Part shown: piece by piece, positions 11,391 through 22,629 of the stretch
Layout: every line of letters starts with the position of its first letter
How positions within the stretch are numbered: the stretch's first letter is position 1
Program-made: the position numbers and the translations under genes
The notes under the pieces: model-generated
Seen by the model: only the letters and a program-made list of their open reading frames with translations
Database searches by the model: none
Told to the model about the DNA's origin: nothing
From: Massospora cicadina
Taxonomy: Eukaryota; Entomophthoromycota; Entomophthoromycetes; Entomophthorales; Entomophthoraceae
Direction: 5' to 3'
NCBI GenBank assembly: GCA_022478985.1
Contig: JAKSZP010009193.1
Location: 186,001-250,000 of the forward strand
DNA: 64,000 nt

Positions 11391-13873
11391 AGAAAAGTAA
11401 ACATATAATCCATCACCTAGGAACTTTGGGTCTTCTGTACTCTAAAATAAATGAAGAGTGGTTTAAAACTAACCCCATCCCAACAGCTGCAGACTAAAGT
11501 TGGTTTCTAGACTGCAACTGCGCTCATGCAATTGACTTAATTGACACTTTTAACAAACGCTTTCCAGATGCCTCTGATCCTAAGTCTTCTCCCAAAATTG
11601 CCACCATGAAGGTTCTTTTTCCTAAAAAACATCTCTCTTGCTGACGCCTCCTAGAAAAGTGGCAGTACCTCAAAATCCGGAGGGTAATGTCAAGTCAGAT
11701 GACATATCTGTGAGTAATGACTGAAATAACAAGGAGGATTCTAAGGCCAAAAATTACAAGTTGTCTGCCCTCCTGGATATTAAACATACCATTATCACTG
11801 CGGGTAAGGGCCAAGAATGTCCAGGTTGGTATAATAATTCATGTGATGTGGGTGCCAGCGTTATATTAACAGAACTGAAATTGACTATATATAATCAACA
11901 AAAATGGCTTGACATGTTTGATTACAAAATTGCAATTTGAATCAGACTTGTAAATAATGTTACCAAATTTAACAAAATATTCCAATGTTACAAAACTTAA
12001 GTTTAGGAATACTCAAGCTATGGTACTACCATTGATAATACTTAAATTCTATAAATTTGATTTATCTCAGTGCTAAACTTAATTACCATGTTCCATCCCC
12101 TTAATCTCCCTTATAGTCATATAGGTAGACCAACTTCTTTGTTGGTTGAATCCTTTATTGTTAAAAACTAAAAAAAGTTTTCAGATAATCTTTATCTGCC
12201 TTGCTGCTGACCTCCTTAAGGATTTACTTAACAACATAGGCCATTATATAGTTACAAAATAATAGGAGAATTTTAGCCCACCATCAGCTGTAAATAAACA
12301 GCCTTAGATAGAAGCTCTGTCAGGTTTAGATCCCGATTTTAGATGGTCATGAATTAATTCTTAGAGTCTAACCAAGTTGAGGTCTTCTTAGAGTACCTGT
12401 AAATTCTATTAGTATCATATAGATTAGGCTTGTGCTATCTAGACGTTAGCTGTGTTTGTGGTGTCTTAAACCATTTAGTTAATAAGTATGTTTCCTTTTT
12501 ATCTGGTTTTTTGATTTCACACACCTCTCTGGGAAAAGGAGAGTTACGGGCACTCACATCACATTCAGCAACTTGGTCAGACAGAGCTGTATCAGTAAGC
12601 TCCACATAATGTTGTAACTCTCCACTAATTTTAAATGGTTGTTAGGATATGGAATGTTTATGCAATAGCCATGCAATAGGAGAAGTAGTCTTCATAATAT
12701 TACTTTGTCTATGTTGTGTTCATAATATAGGTTCGTGCATGGTAAAAAATTTAACTGAATGTGGGCTTTTGTGCTCTAATATCAGCTCAAGTCTTTTTAC
12801 CTTAGTGCTAAAGGCTGTCTCATATTGGCCAGCTTTTGAAAGGGTAGGTTAGTTTGGGTTCTGCCATGCTCTGTTAGAGAGATAGTACTTTTATGCTTTG
12901 TTTTAAGCATAAAACAGCTGAAATTCAGTAAAAGGGCGGGTAAACTTTAAAAATTTCCCTTTGTTGTTCATTTTATTGCACATTGGTTCAATATGGTAAG
13001 AAGAGGGGTCACTTGGTCTCTACTAGGATGTGGTTCCCCATATAGTTTGGTGTCATTACCAGCAAGTCAGGAGGTAGGACAGACTCTATATAATCATATT
13101 CTAAACTCTTGAAACTGGTCCAAGTGATAGTATGGTTATTTTTATTAATAGTATCAAGTATTTGGTTCCATGGTATGGTCTTGTTTGGCAGGGGAATTGT
13201 TAGCTTGATAGTTTCTATTTCTGAGATTACATTGGTTTTTTAAGAATAAAAACTAAGATATTAGATATCAGAATCACTATTGGTAATTGGAAAAAGTCAA
13301 TTGTGCAAACTTGTTGCTTTTAAATCTATTTTGCTTTGCTCCATCATCGTGATAGCAAGCTTTGTGATGTGTTTCAAATGTTCGCCTTGCTCTAAGAGCA
13401 TAAGAATGGCTAAGCAGTTCATCCATGGTTGGAATGTTTTAGCTCTTGGTGGGCAGTTGGTGCATATATGGATTGCATTCCTTCCATAAATTCAGCCATT
13501 CCTGATGCAGTATGCTCTGTGGTTCCTCCGGTGAAAAGGAATGTGTAAGTTCTTAGCAAATGCTGGATTTAAGGCTAGGAGTATGGTACATTAATCTTTT
13601 GTCTAAGTAGATGGCGCTCACTTTAGGGGAAACTATCTGGGAGTCAGTTTCTGCTTTTGTACAGCCACCTGGGAGCAGGTGACCCTGGAGGACTTAGTGC
13701 GTTCATATATGATATAATAATATTTAGTAGTACTTACTCATCTGGCCATATAATCAGGCTCTTTTGTGGGTGCTGCCACCATTTTTATTAACAGATTTGC
13801 TATTTTTTCTGTTGAAGCGAAACTTCATTATTAATGATTTTCTATAATGATGCTAAGCAGGAAAAACATATTT
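11391..13873. other. Unclassified decayed sequence, possible retroelement remnant
   Basis: No element ends can be drawn here. Between 11700 and 12080 the plus frames read like a decayed polyprotein: CDVGASVILTE at about 11842 resembles a retroviral-type protease active site (D-T-G-A-S). An open stretch lies at 11288-11497, overlapping the presumed LTR end. 12450-13870 is AT-rich with no recognised motif, apart from an open minus-strand frame at 13009-13239. A Ty3 or Ty1 origin is possible but unproven. Confidence 0.35.
13009..13239 (-). pseudogene. Unrecognised open minus-strand frame, about 76 codons, no ATG at its start
   Basis: Between stops at 13240 and 13009 the minus strand stays open and reads with ordinary, non-repetitive composition (for example ETIKLTIPLPNK and DYIESVLPPDLLVM). 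I do not recognise it. It may be a slice of a decayed retroelement polyprotein on the minus strand; sequence further upstream on that strand (13300-13500) also looks partly coding. Low certainty. Confidence 0.25.
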
Positions 13874-13886
13874 AAAGCTTTTTTAG
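13874..13886. repeat. Target-site duplication of family E copy, left
   Basis: AAAGCTTTTTTAG (13 bp) recurs exactly at 14278-14290 and brackets the family E fragment. Confidence 0.75.
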
Positions 13887-14277
13887 TCTTTTTAACACCA
13901 ATTATCCCAAAACCTGCTGGCGATTTTAAGTCTTTCATTTGTGTGCCAGCTCTCATCACTTTTTCTAAGCATCAACTTGCTCAATACATTGAGGCGATGG
14001 ACACCGCTGGCCTCATAAACTAAGAAAACCCAAAACTATACCTCCATATGCCCCATGTCACTGATGCTCCCACCCGTTGCTTTCCACAACAGTCTGCCAG
14101 CTAAAGTGGGCACTGGACAAAAGTTTCCCTAAAGCTTCCTCGCCTTATGATATGGCTTCCTAGGCTGTTAGCTGAGGTGCCATATTAGAAAAAATTGTTT
14201 CTAATAATCCCTTTGTCTGGCCCATATGCAAATAAAGATTCGGGCTTCCCCTTTTGGGTGGGCATCACTAGTGCTAA
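13887..14277 (+). mobile_element. 5'-truncated family E non-LTR element
   Basis: This 391-bp plus-strand fragment carries the last third of the family E ORF (CVPALITFSKHQLAQYIEAM, then LYLHMPHVTDA). It ends with an AATAAA-containing stretch and the family terminus CACTAGTGCTAAAAA. It matches the 3' part of the minus-strand copy at 14612 in opposite orientation, so the two form a loose inverted repeat around 14291-14611. The 13-bp target duplication supports insertion by target-primed reverse transcription. Confidence 0.75.
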
Positions 14278-14290
14278 AAAGCTTTTTTAG
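14278..14290. repeat. Target-site duplication of family E copy, right
   Basis: Second copy of AAAGCTTTTTTAG, directly after the A-tail of the insert. Confidence 0.75.
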
Positions 14291-14611
14291 AAATTATATA
14301 CTGGTAATTTAAATGCTCAAGGTTTAATAAATTATGTTTTCTTCCTGGATTACAGATTATAGCTTGGATAATTTATGAGATTTTTAATATAAAAATTAGA
14401 TTTACATATTAGTAATCAATTATTAAAAGATAGAAATTTAAATAATATTTAAACCACTCTACCCAAGATATTTTTCTATTGCTATATTTTTTAAATCTAT
14501 AGAATACAGTTTTCTATATTTTGATATAATTTCTATTTCAGTCTATAAATTATATTTTATAATCGCTTTAGCTCATAGTCCTGAACCAAAACATTTTAGT
14601 TTGGCTTATAT
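14291..14611. other. AT-rich spacer without visible features
   Basis: About 320 bases, strongly AT-rich, with stops in all frames. I see no motif. It separates two family E copies in opposite orientation. Confidence 0.6.
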
Positions 14612-16515
14612 CTTTTTTTAGCGCTAGTGGTTCCAACCCAAAAATGGGTGGGGCCCTCCGCGCATCTTTATTTGCAAAGTAGCCAAACAAAGGGAATATC
14701 TTTAATGAAAAATTCCTAACATGGCACCTCAACTAATAGCCTAGGAAGCCATATTGGAAGGCAAAGAAGCTTTAGGGAAACTCTTTTTCAGTCCCGCTTC
14801 AATTGGTGGAACATCATGGACAATATATGGGTCAGTGCATCAGCAGCATGGGGCATGAGGGGGTATAGTTGGGGTTTTCTTTTGTTAATAAGGCCATCAG
14901 TATCCATCACTTCAACTTATTGAGCAAGTTGTTCTTGGCAAAAGTTTTAAAGCAGGCACACAAGTGAACAACTTGATGTGCTGGTGGGTTTGGGGATAGT
15001 TGGGATTGAACATCAAAGCTTTTATAAAGTCAATAAATGTGCAGCTCGAACTAAATGCAAGTTCATCAATTTGTACTTTGCATCTTTGTCAAACTCATGA
15101 GGGAAATTGGGGATAGGAAACCTTAACAAAGGGTTCCATCGCCCCATGTAGATGTAAATGGAGGAGATTGCTGGTGGGGGCAGCATCTGCTTCAACGGCT
15201 ATTTTAAAAATATTTCTATAATTTGGGCCGTCTTAAGCAAGAAAATGGTGGGGCGAAATTTGGGAGGTTCAACAAAAAATCCTCCAAAGCAAAATTTGGC
15301 TTCACGTTAAACGACTGGTTGCTAGCATCCAGCCATTCAAGCCACTTGAATGTATAACTTGGCTAGCGCTGGGCTAGACACTGGAGTTGGTGTGATGGCA
15401 GAACCTGATTGGCTGCAAACAGTTGACCATGGCAGCTCAGTCAAACTATTTCTGCTATTGACCCATAATTCTGTAACCTGGTCAAATTAGTAAAATGTCT
15501 GTATTTGGGAAATTTTGATTGCTGCAACTTTGGGAGCAGCACCTGATTTCACCGAGGTTGGGGGTGGAAGGACCAATCCCCACTCAAAAAATTTGACTGT
15601 GGTGGCAGCTGGGCCAACGATGGAGGAGTTATTGTCCAAAGTGGCAAAGAAAAACTGCCAAGAACTTGCGTTTCAAATAATCAAGTTCAAAGAACAAGGG
15701 GAAGGTGGTGTGGCCTTTTTTGATGTGCATCCAAAAAGGATGATCAGGGTTGGAACTTATTGCAGTACAGGGGGAATTGTGAAGTGGGTGTAACGGTGGA
15801 ATGGGTGGATCATCACAAGGGCGCAAGGTTCAAATAAACAATATGCCCCATTAAGGGCCTCAAACTGCAGCATGGGGTCAGCGCCATAAATGTCCAAACC
15901 TTCCATGATTTCATGGTGGAGGTGCTTTGGGGAGAGATGGGAGGACAACCTGGAAGACTGAATCATCAGAGTTGCATCAGCTGGGAGCTGCGTGAAAATT
16001 GTGGAAATGGGTGTATTTTTATGATTTAAAATGCGGCTTTGCTGCTGCCAATGCCTGGGTTTCAGACTCAAAGCCCATTTCAAAATAGCCTCTAAAAGAG
16101 TGAAATCAATAAAAGCTACAGGTTCAAATACTGCGTGGCCATCTTGATGATGGCCACAAATGTGTATGGGAAAAGGATCACATACTCAACCCAGAGGCCA
16201 TTATGATGTTCTCTGATGGAGCACCTACAGGCTCTGGAGCATCGCCTGGGAGCAAGCAAGATGATGGGCTAAATCCTAAGGAGGGAAATAAATCCTGGTA
16301 GCACTAGGAGGGCAAGCGGAGCCATCCTGGGTGCACTTTGGAGGTGGCTGAAGAATGCAAGAAGGCGGCGTACTACCACCCCACACTGGTGGAAGCAGTC
16401 GTCAATTGCACTGACATCATATTGTTGTACTTGATCTAAGCAACTGTTTTTAGTAAATTAAATAAAACAAAAAAATCGGTTTTAATCCAATTCTTTAAGC
16501 AAAAAGAAAGGTTTT
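14612..16515 (-). mobile_element. Family E ORF1-only non-LTR element, near full length
   Basis: Minus-strand element of about 1.9 kb. Its 3' terminus is at the left: on the minus strand CAAATAAAGATGCGCGG, then GGGTTGGAACCACTAG and GCGCTAAAAAAA. It carries a single ORF1-like gene and no reverse transcriptase. The right (5') end near 16515 is estimated from the leader of related elements. I could not find a clear target duplication. Confidence 0.65.
14700..16420 (-). pseudogene. ORF1-like protein of family E copy
   Basis: The minus-strand ORFs 15757-16083 and 15629-15826 are pieces of one gene. MEGLDIYGADPMLQFEALN and NPDHPFWMHIKKGH match the ORF1-only proteins at 23597-25265 and 59718-61134 and, more weakly, LINE-B ORF1 (KDGLTIYGEI, HPFWVTVD). 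The expected knuckle (F-P-L-F-F-E-L-D-Y-L-K-R-K-F) has lost all its cysteines and its histidine. The ATG pair at 16415-16420 aligns with the start of the related genes. Role: RNA-binding protein of a non-autonomous element. Several frame breaks. Confidence 0.65.
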
Positions 16516-16796
16516 GACTTTTAATCCTTAATCAAATTTTCTAAAATTTAGAAAAATTTTTGGACTGCTTTTAATTACTTCATTTCTCCATCATAGTAAA
16601 CCATTAAATTATGCATCCTAAATTTAAAAGAATATACCTCGTTTAGCTCAGGACTGAACCAAGCCACGACGTTTGATTTAAGATTCTAAACTATACCAGA
16701 CTATATTGTTTTTATAGTATCATAAGATAAACGGAGCTTGTTGGTTTAAAATGTCAAATATCTAGATATTTGCTTTAAGAAGGATATTAAGGAGCG
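16516..16796. other. AT-rich left flank of element G
   Basis: No coding or structural signal, except TAAACTATACCAGA near 16687, which is repeated just outside the other end of element G (near 52133). Confidence 0.5.
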
Positions 16797-17406
16797 ACTA
16801 TTTCAAAATTATCTTCAGATATCTTTATCTTAGTTGTTACATCCTCAAGAATCCCTGAAATTAGCCAAAACTTATCTATATTAATTTATTTTAATAATAG
16901 TACCAAATTTGCTTCTTAACATCAGATCCAGATGCTGTAGAATTATTGGCTCAAGCATAAGAAATTGAATGTTTCATCTCTTGCTATTAAGACTTTATAA
17001 AAATGGATGCTAAAAACTAATTGCTGTCACATACTAGAGTCAACATTTTCCTTTGGTCCCCTAAACTTAAGGAATCTTTACGTGCCTGTCCTTGACTTTA
17101 TTGAGTCATTTCCCTATGATTGAATACTCTTTGCTCATTATATTACATTGTACTTGCTTCTGATTAATTTTAAAGTGGGACATCCTTCTTCCAAGGCTGA
17201 ATAATAAATATAAATGTTCCCTTGATTACCTAATTAGCTAAATCTTTTACCCAAATTTTTGTTGTATCTCTATAACCTTTTATGAATAAATCAGACTATC
17301 CCAGGGGTTATAGGAAGCAGACCTCATCGAGTGGACATAGGTCATGTGATCAAGAGGTTCAAGTGAGTTAAAGAAGGAACCATTAAATGTGCAATAGTGT
17401 GCATTA
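16797..17406 (+). repeat. 5' LTR of element G
   Basis: From 16990 it aligns with 51718-52128 (AAAAATGGATGCT, GGGACATCCTT, CAAGTGAGTT, then TGCATT near the end). The first part, 16797-16985, is longer than in the 3' LTR, so there is an insertion in one or a deletion in the other. The start reads TATTTCAAAATT where the 3' LTR has TGTATTTCAAAAT. Confidence 0.65.
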
Positions 17407-18866
17407 TTTTCGGACTACTGTTGCCTTATCATTTCTCTTTACTGTAAGATGGGGTTCTAATGGGTCTCAAAGCTGTTAAATTAGTGGAGCAGTTGATGAT
17501 GACAAAAAGATAAGGTTAACTACTACTTTTTTTGAGTTAAAAAATTTAACTCTATAGGGTGAGTCAGGAAGCATCGTCAAGAAGGCTTTCATGGTACTTT
17601 TCAAAAAGAAACTTTGTATCATTCTGTATTGACTACTCAGTTAAAGCCCTCATTGTTCTAAAACAGTGATAAACACATGACTGCATTTATTGGAGTCATC
17701 CTTTAAGTGGCACGGGAGATAGAGGGGCAATCCAGAAGGAATCTCTATCAATTTCTGTACACGTGATGATCCCTGATTTAATTCCAAAATGTGCCTTTGG
17801 TGGCAGGTTTGATTTAAAGCTCAATAGTTCGCTCATCAATGTTCTATTTGGAGAGGAGATCTTGATATATATTATCTCAACTCCCAACAACTACACATGT
17901 GATGCTCACTAATGGGGCATATGTTCAATTTGTCATTTCAAATGACAAAATGGAGTCTAACATGGGAGAACGAAATAACCAAAACAATCTGCCATTATTC
18001 TCTGATGTCAATCTGCCTAGCACTTCTCTGCTAGCCCAAGCTGAGATAGGATGGAGCTAATTCCCATAATTTAAGGATTTGATTCTTACATCATTACTTC
18101 AGACCAATTTCTGCAGATTAGTTTAATATTGTTATAGGGATTTTAATTATATAGACATGAGACGGCCCACATAATGCCCTCCTTATTCTTTGTTGCCACA
18201 ATCAATAAAAGTTATGGCAACAATACAACTGATTCTGTGGCATTAACTATAATCTAGTATTATTTTTTGTTGCATCAAACATCTGGGCTGATACATCATG
18301 GGTTCTTTACAAAACACAGTATGCAACTCCCAGATGAATTTAGTCTATCATGCTTTGATTATAGAGTATTGTAACAAAACCAGAAAAATGCTTAATATAT
18401 GCGCTCCCAACACAACCAGCTTGAGAATAGCTTCTAAAATTATGTAAGACATTGATAAAAACCACAAACTCAGCCACCAAATATAACAGTCATTGGAGGG
18501 CTTTTCAGAAAGCTAAACCAAAACTTAACTGAAATCAGTTGTCAAGGAATGAACTAGAGAGTTGCTATTGCTGCACGAGTACAAAAAAAATCAATTTTAA
18601 TTGAAGGCTAGAAATTCTATAAACACAGCTCAAATGGAAGGCCAGCAATCTGGATTAGCAAAGGAGCATAGTCAATACATGGATTAGTAGATGTGAGATT
18701 TTCTCAAAACACTGGTAGTACCACTAAAGCCACTTGGCAACCAATAGGAACTGAGGCAATTCAGTTTCAACAGGCCACCATACGTCAAGACCATTAAGCC
18801 ATGAGAGACACCTGTGCTACACTATACAATAATTTTGTGAATGATTTAAAAGTAAATGTTGACCTC
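17407..18866 (+). pseudogene. Internal region of element G, presumed 5' gag, badly decayed
   Basis: By position this should be the primer site and Gag N-terminus. I see no primer site, knuckle or Gly-X-Y tract. Short readable patches occur (for example QFQQATIRQ near 18765), and the frame at 18840 continues across element C at 41251 (NQSKAMQLITRIKNLLMPN). Assignment rests on context. Confidence 0.4.
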
Positions 18867-19335
18867 TGTTGGGATTCGAGATAATGAGCAAGTAGATATC
18901 CCCACTACCAAATTGAACCTCGATAAGCCAACTCAAAGAGCCATCACAATTGAAACCAGCCCCTGAAGGCACAAATGTGAGCTTTGGTCAGGAAGCATCA
19001 CATGTACGAAATTTTCTGGAGATGCCTTCAGGAATTTCACTCCACTTCTTAAACCTCAAGAAGCACAGCCTCATCATTGTAGTCATGAGGACACTGCAGA
19101 ACAATGAGGTCACCAACCAGGCTGTCGATCTGGAAGACTGCTAAACATCCTGATCACACAGGGAAGAGGTCATCTAGGCAACACGTCTCCACACATCCTA
19201 TAAATATTGATACTTTCTAACTCGTTATAGTAGTTATTTCGCCCCATCTTTTCATCTTCATTGACCTATTTACTAGTTTATAGCTTTGCCCATTTTCAAA
19301 CTTTGGATACAGTTAAGAGAACTGTTACACTAAGA
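18867..19335 (+). repeat. 5' LTR of element C
   Basis: Starts TGTTGGGATTCGAG and ends GAACTGTTACACTAAGA. It aligns along its length with 40781-41250 (shared GGAGATGCCTTCA, CATCCTATA.ATATTGA, AAGAGAACTGTTAC). Confidence 0.87.
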
Positions 19336-19337
19336 TA

Positions 19338-19357
19338 TGAAATGCTCACTAAAGGTG
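19338..19357 (+). promoter_or_regulatory. Decayed tRNA primer-binding site of element C
   Basis: AATGCTCACTAAAGGTGGC follows the 5' LTR closely and resembles TGGTGCTCATTACAGGGG at the same place in element D. It probably primed minus-strand DNA synthesis from the same tRNA. The tRNA identity is not determined. Confidence 0.5.
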
Positions 19358-19570
19358 GCTCTAAGCTGCCCAAAATAAAAATTTCTATCACGAAAAAGGA
19401 GAATAATAGAAATCAAGTAAACCAACCTTCTGATTGGTCAAAAAGTGTAGCTTAATGAATTAAAAACCTCTCAGTACAAGGTACCTCATATTTAAACTGA
19501 ATGCCTAAAGTTTAGGGCCATCTTCCAATTTAAACTATCATCCATTGACAATGATCAGTATCAACTTCAA

Positions 19571-19640
19571 TATGAGAACCTCTTTTTTTAGTACTAGATG
19601 GTCCCAACCCAAGGGGGATTCATCGATGTATGAGAACCTC
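19571..19640 (-). mobile_element. 46-bp family E remnant with 12-bp target duplication
   Basis: The insert 19583-19628, read on the minus strand, ends GGGTTGGGACCATCTAG and TACTAAAAAAA, the family E terminus. TATGAGAACCTC flanks it at 19571-19582 and 19629-19640. This is an extremely 5'-truncated non-LTR insertion in the gag of element C. Confidence 0.75.
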
Positions 19641-20109
19641 AGCGAGATTAATTAACAACTATTGAACAGCATCTACTCAGTGGGAGGATGCTCTATTCAC
19701 TCCCGCGCCTCTTCAATGACAGCCACAAATGCATGTTATAAATGCCGCGGCTTTACTACCATCAGGAGTGTTATATTTGGGTGCCGAACGCTATCTCCAA
19801 AGCTTCATCCATTCAGCCAAATACACCTCCTACAAATATTCGTGTTGCAGCACCATTAAGTATCACAAAATTTTTGACTTACTTAAACCCTTCACTTAAA
19901 TATTTTTAACTTTATAACACTTCCTCCTCCTTTGTTCATGACAATTTTGAACCCATTGTCAATAACCATTAGTTATATAACAAGGCTCATATTCAGTCGT
20001 CATCTTGGATAGTGGAATTTTGGATTACCTCAAGGACTAGCTTCATCAAAACGTGCAGCTCCTTGAGGCCGCCAGGATACAGCGACTCAACCAGATCAAA
20101 GACATTATT

Positions 20110-20286
20110 GGACCCTCCGGCAACATTACTAGGAGTCAGCCTCCCGCGATATTGCCTCTAAAAGTGAAGGGCCCAAAGGGCACAGTGACCAGGAGGTCTG
20201 AAAGGCCCTGAAAGACCAGAAGGGCCCAAAAATTCCATGGGCTGCAAGGACCTTCCTGTCCTGTGCCGCCTAGACCTGGCAATCCT
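20110..20286 (+). other. Degraded collagen-like tract in Gag of element C
   Basis: In one frame glycine triplets GPS, GNI, then GPK, GTV, then after two stops GLQ, GPS and PPR-PGNP can be read, with Pro-rich sequence between. Other frames give GPE and EGP. It lies between the N-terminus and capsid, as in A and F. It is the weakest of the three copies. Confidence 0.5.
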
Positions 20287-21599
20287 AATGACTCTTGAAA
20301 AAGTTGTACTTATGGCGATTGTTGCCTAATGAGACCAAAATAAGCAATGTTGTTAAAACTTCAAACACTGAGTAGATGGAGTGCCTCTTGACCCCAGAGA
20401 ATTTGTTTGAGGCCATGCTGGATGAACTGGATAACCTCAGTGCTTTTTCCAGTCTCACCAATTTACATCACTAAACTTGACAAACCTGACAAGGTTTAAA
20501 TCCGTTTGGGCAACTTTGTGAGTCAGCTGCTCCTTCAAAGTGAAGTTCTTTCACTAAGAGCAGGTTACCTATAAAGCAGAATTACCTCACTAAACTAAAA
20601 TTGAGATGACATTCAGGAGGATTTGGAAGGATTAAGATGATAATTGGATCAATAAGCCATTGTGACTATTCAGAAACCGAGAGCTCTTAGCCTTCACCAG
20701 TTCCTGGCATCAATACTCTTTCCACCCTCTTAGGACTAGCTTTAAGCCTAGTATAAGGAGAGGTTCACTCCATGGCAGGAAAGTATTTCATCATTTCTGT
20801 AAACTTATATAAGCTCGATGGAGGAGGCCACAGACCATCAGAAGATGAAGCACATCCATTCCTGCAAAAATAGTACTGCCCAGAAGATTAAGACTCCCCA
20901 TCTAAAGGAATTTCATATCTGAAAAAAACCATACCACTCTCAACTAGGAATTAGGGAGCAACCAAAGATTGGCCAATCAGAAGAGATACTTATGAGCAAT
21001 CAGCTGAAAAAATGAGAAAGTATAGTGGAGTTCGCTTGCCAAATTTATGTCCAAGAGAAACCTTTGGTAACCAATAATTGCATTAACTTGGATGACGCCA
21101 TAAACGCGGCCATCTCGATACATAGGGATCTTATCTCGAGAATCAAATGCGCATTATTGGCCAGAGGGATAGCTTCACCAGCATCTAAAGAGATAAGGAG
21201 GCACTTAGTGAAATTCCTGCATATATCTTGAATACCAAATCTACCGCATCTGGCTCCTCCAGTTCCCTTGGGTACATGTTGTCAAGAACAAGAAAAATCC
21301 TTGACCTCAATGCTCCTACTGCAATTGATTCCATCATAGCACCAAGGAATGTCAGAATAGATTTGCTGAAGAGGCGGTAAAAGGGCCGTCAGCATAAAGG
21401 ATGAGGCAATTCATGCTGACATCTCTTTACCGCCATAAGAATTTCAGTGACCTCTAATGAATTTAATGTTGCCATACTAGAAGAATAATATTCAGTACCT
21501 GTTGAATATTGAACTTGATACTGTTACTCTACTTCTGATGAATCTCCTTGTTCCTCACTCTACCCCCTCAGTTTAGGAGCTTAGTTACATGCGTCGCCA

Positions 21600-22096
21600 T
21601 TTGAGTTCATAAAACCCCTGTCCACACCATTGTCAACAGTGTTTCCCCATGAATGTCCTTATGTCTAAAATAATAAATCGCATCAAAATCTCTCACGACT
21701 TGCCACATTACATGGAATACAGCACGGCTGGCCACAATGCACTTGATCCATTGGGCATGTTCCTCTCTACACACATTCTTTGGGAACCTTTCCATTAATA
21801 CCCCCATCATTGCATAAGACAACCTAAGTTATGCCTTCTCCTAGGGACTCAGTTTTCTGGATTATTCAGCCATCATGTACTATGATGGTGATTCTTGTCC
21901 ATGTTGGGACGCTGGGTCCCACTGGTTTTTAAAAACTCACGTAGATGTCAAGATGGAAGTCAACACTAAGGCTTCCCTGTTGGAAGTAAAGGCTGGATTG
22001 ACCAGCCAGTGTATCATGTAAGAGGTTCTCACGTTTGGATGCTCCCCTGTAGTAGATGGCCAAGAAGACATGCCAATTTATTTACCTAAGACTAAC
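21600..22096 (+). pseudogene. Aspartic protease region of element C
   Basis: Reading across frames, VHTIVNSVSP, MNVLMSKIINRIKISHDL, YSTAGHNALDPLG and LLLGTQFSGLF line up in order with IIDTGSPINVFS, LMKKIKLALDL, YRTAGPSYTKSIG and LLLGTKFLIDF of the element F protease. The D-T-G itself is lost. Downstream, MEVNTKASLLEV at about 21954 opens the spacer before RT, which is cut by element D at 22097. Confidence 0.6.
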
Positions 22097-22606
22097 TATC
22101 AGGAGATACATATTACTGGATGATAAGCCAAAATAACTTCTGGCGGATCATTGGCTATCCATCAAGATTAGGTCTAAATGATTATTATTGATAAAATCTG
22201 AGATGAGATGCCAATTGAGTTGACCTCAGCATATAAGAGGAATTCTGCCATAGCTTTAATGATGAGGCAAAACACAAAGAATTTGAATAATGAGTAACTA
22301 AGCTGAAAGGTCGAAACTGACCAGAAACAATGAAGATATGAGTGTGATGTAAAGAGAAGGAAGGGGGTCGGTGATTACAAGAAAGAGAGAGGATACTAAG
22401 GAAAAGGAGAGTTAGCAGTAGAAGCTGCAGTTTATATATTATAGTAGAGAAGTGTTGTCGCCAAAAGCAATTGCTTTGTATTTTTATTACATTTTTTAAG
22501 TTTGTCTTAGGAGCCAATGATCTCCATATTGCACATCTTTTGCTCAGTGGTATCAACCCTGTGCAACCCCTTTGGCGTATCCACTTTATATCGCTGAATT
22601 ATAACA
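22097..22606 (+). repeat. 5' LTR of element D
   Basis: Starts TATCAGGAGATAC (the 3' LTR has TGTTGGGAAATC, so TG has decayed to TA) and ends GAATTATAACA. Matches 32021-32535. Confidence 0.85.
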
Positions 22607-22607
22607 G

Positions 22608-22625
22608 TGGTGCTCATTACAGGGG
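22608..22625 (+). promoter_or_regulatory. tRNA primer-binding site of element D
   Basis: TGGTGCTCATTACAGGGG begins two bases past the 5' LTR end (…ATAACA). The leading TGG would pair with the CCA end of a tRNA. Near-identical motifs sit beside the LTRs of C and H. Confidence 0.75.
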
Positions 22626-22629
22626 CTCA

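Larger units (their letters stand above)
19342..21420 (+). pseudogene. gag: Gag of element C (collagen-like tract, capsid, CCHC knuckle)
   Basis: ATG at 19342 opens MLTKGGSKLPKIKISITKK just after the primer site. A degraded Gly-X-Y tract lies at 20110-20286. Capsid remnants follow: LYKLDGGG near 20805, then the best open piece 21025-21231, where KDWPIRRDTYEQ and the following helix align with Gag of F (NQKQAFMSIQ). The knuckle at 21311-21352 reads CSYC....H....C with correct spacing and one stop inside. A 46-bp family E remnant sits at 19583-19628. Domain order equals that in A and F. Confidence 0.7.

Noticed and set aside
13887..16515. DNA transposon with terminal inverted repeats
   Set aside because: The inverted similarity around 14291-14611 is explained by two family E copies in opposite orientation, one with its own 13-bp duplication.
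22500..22600. ORF 22471-22725 as a gene
   Set aside because: It starts inside the 5' LTR of element D and crosses the primer site. Chance opening.
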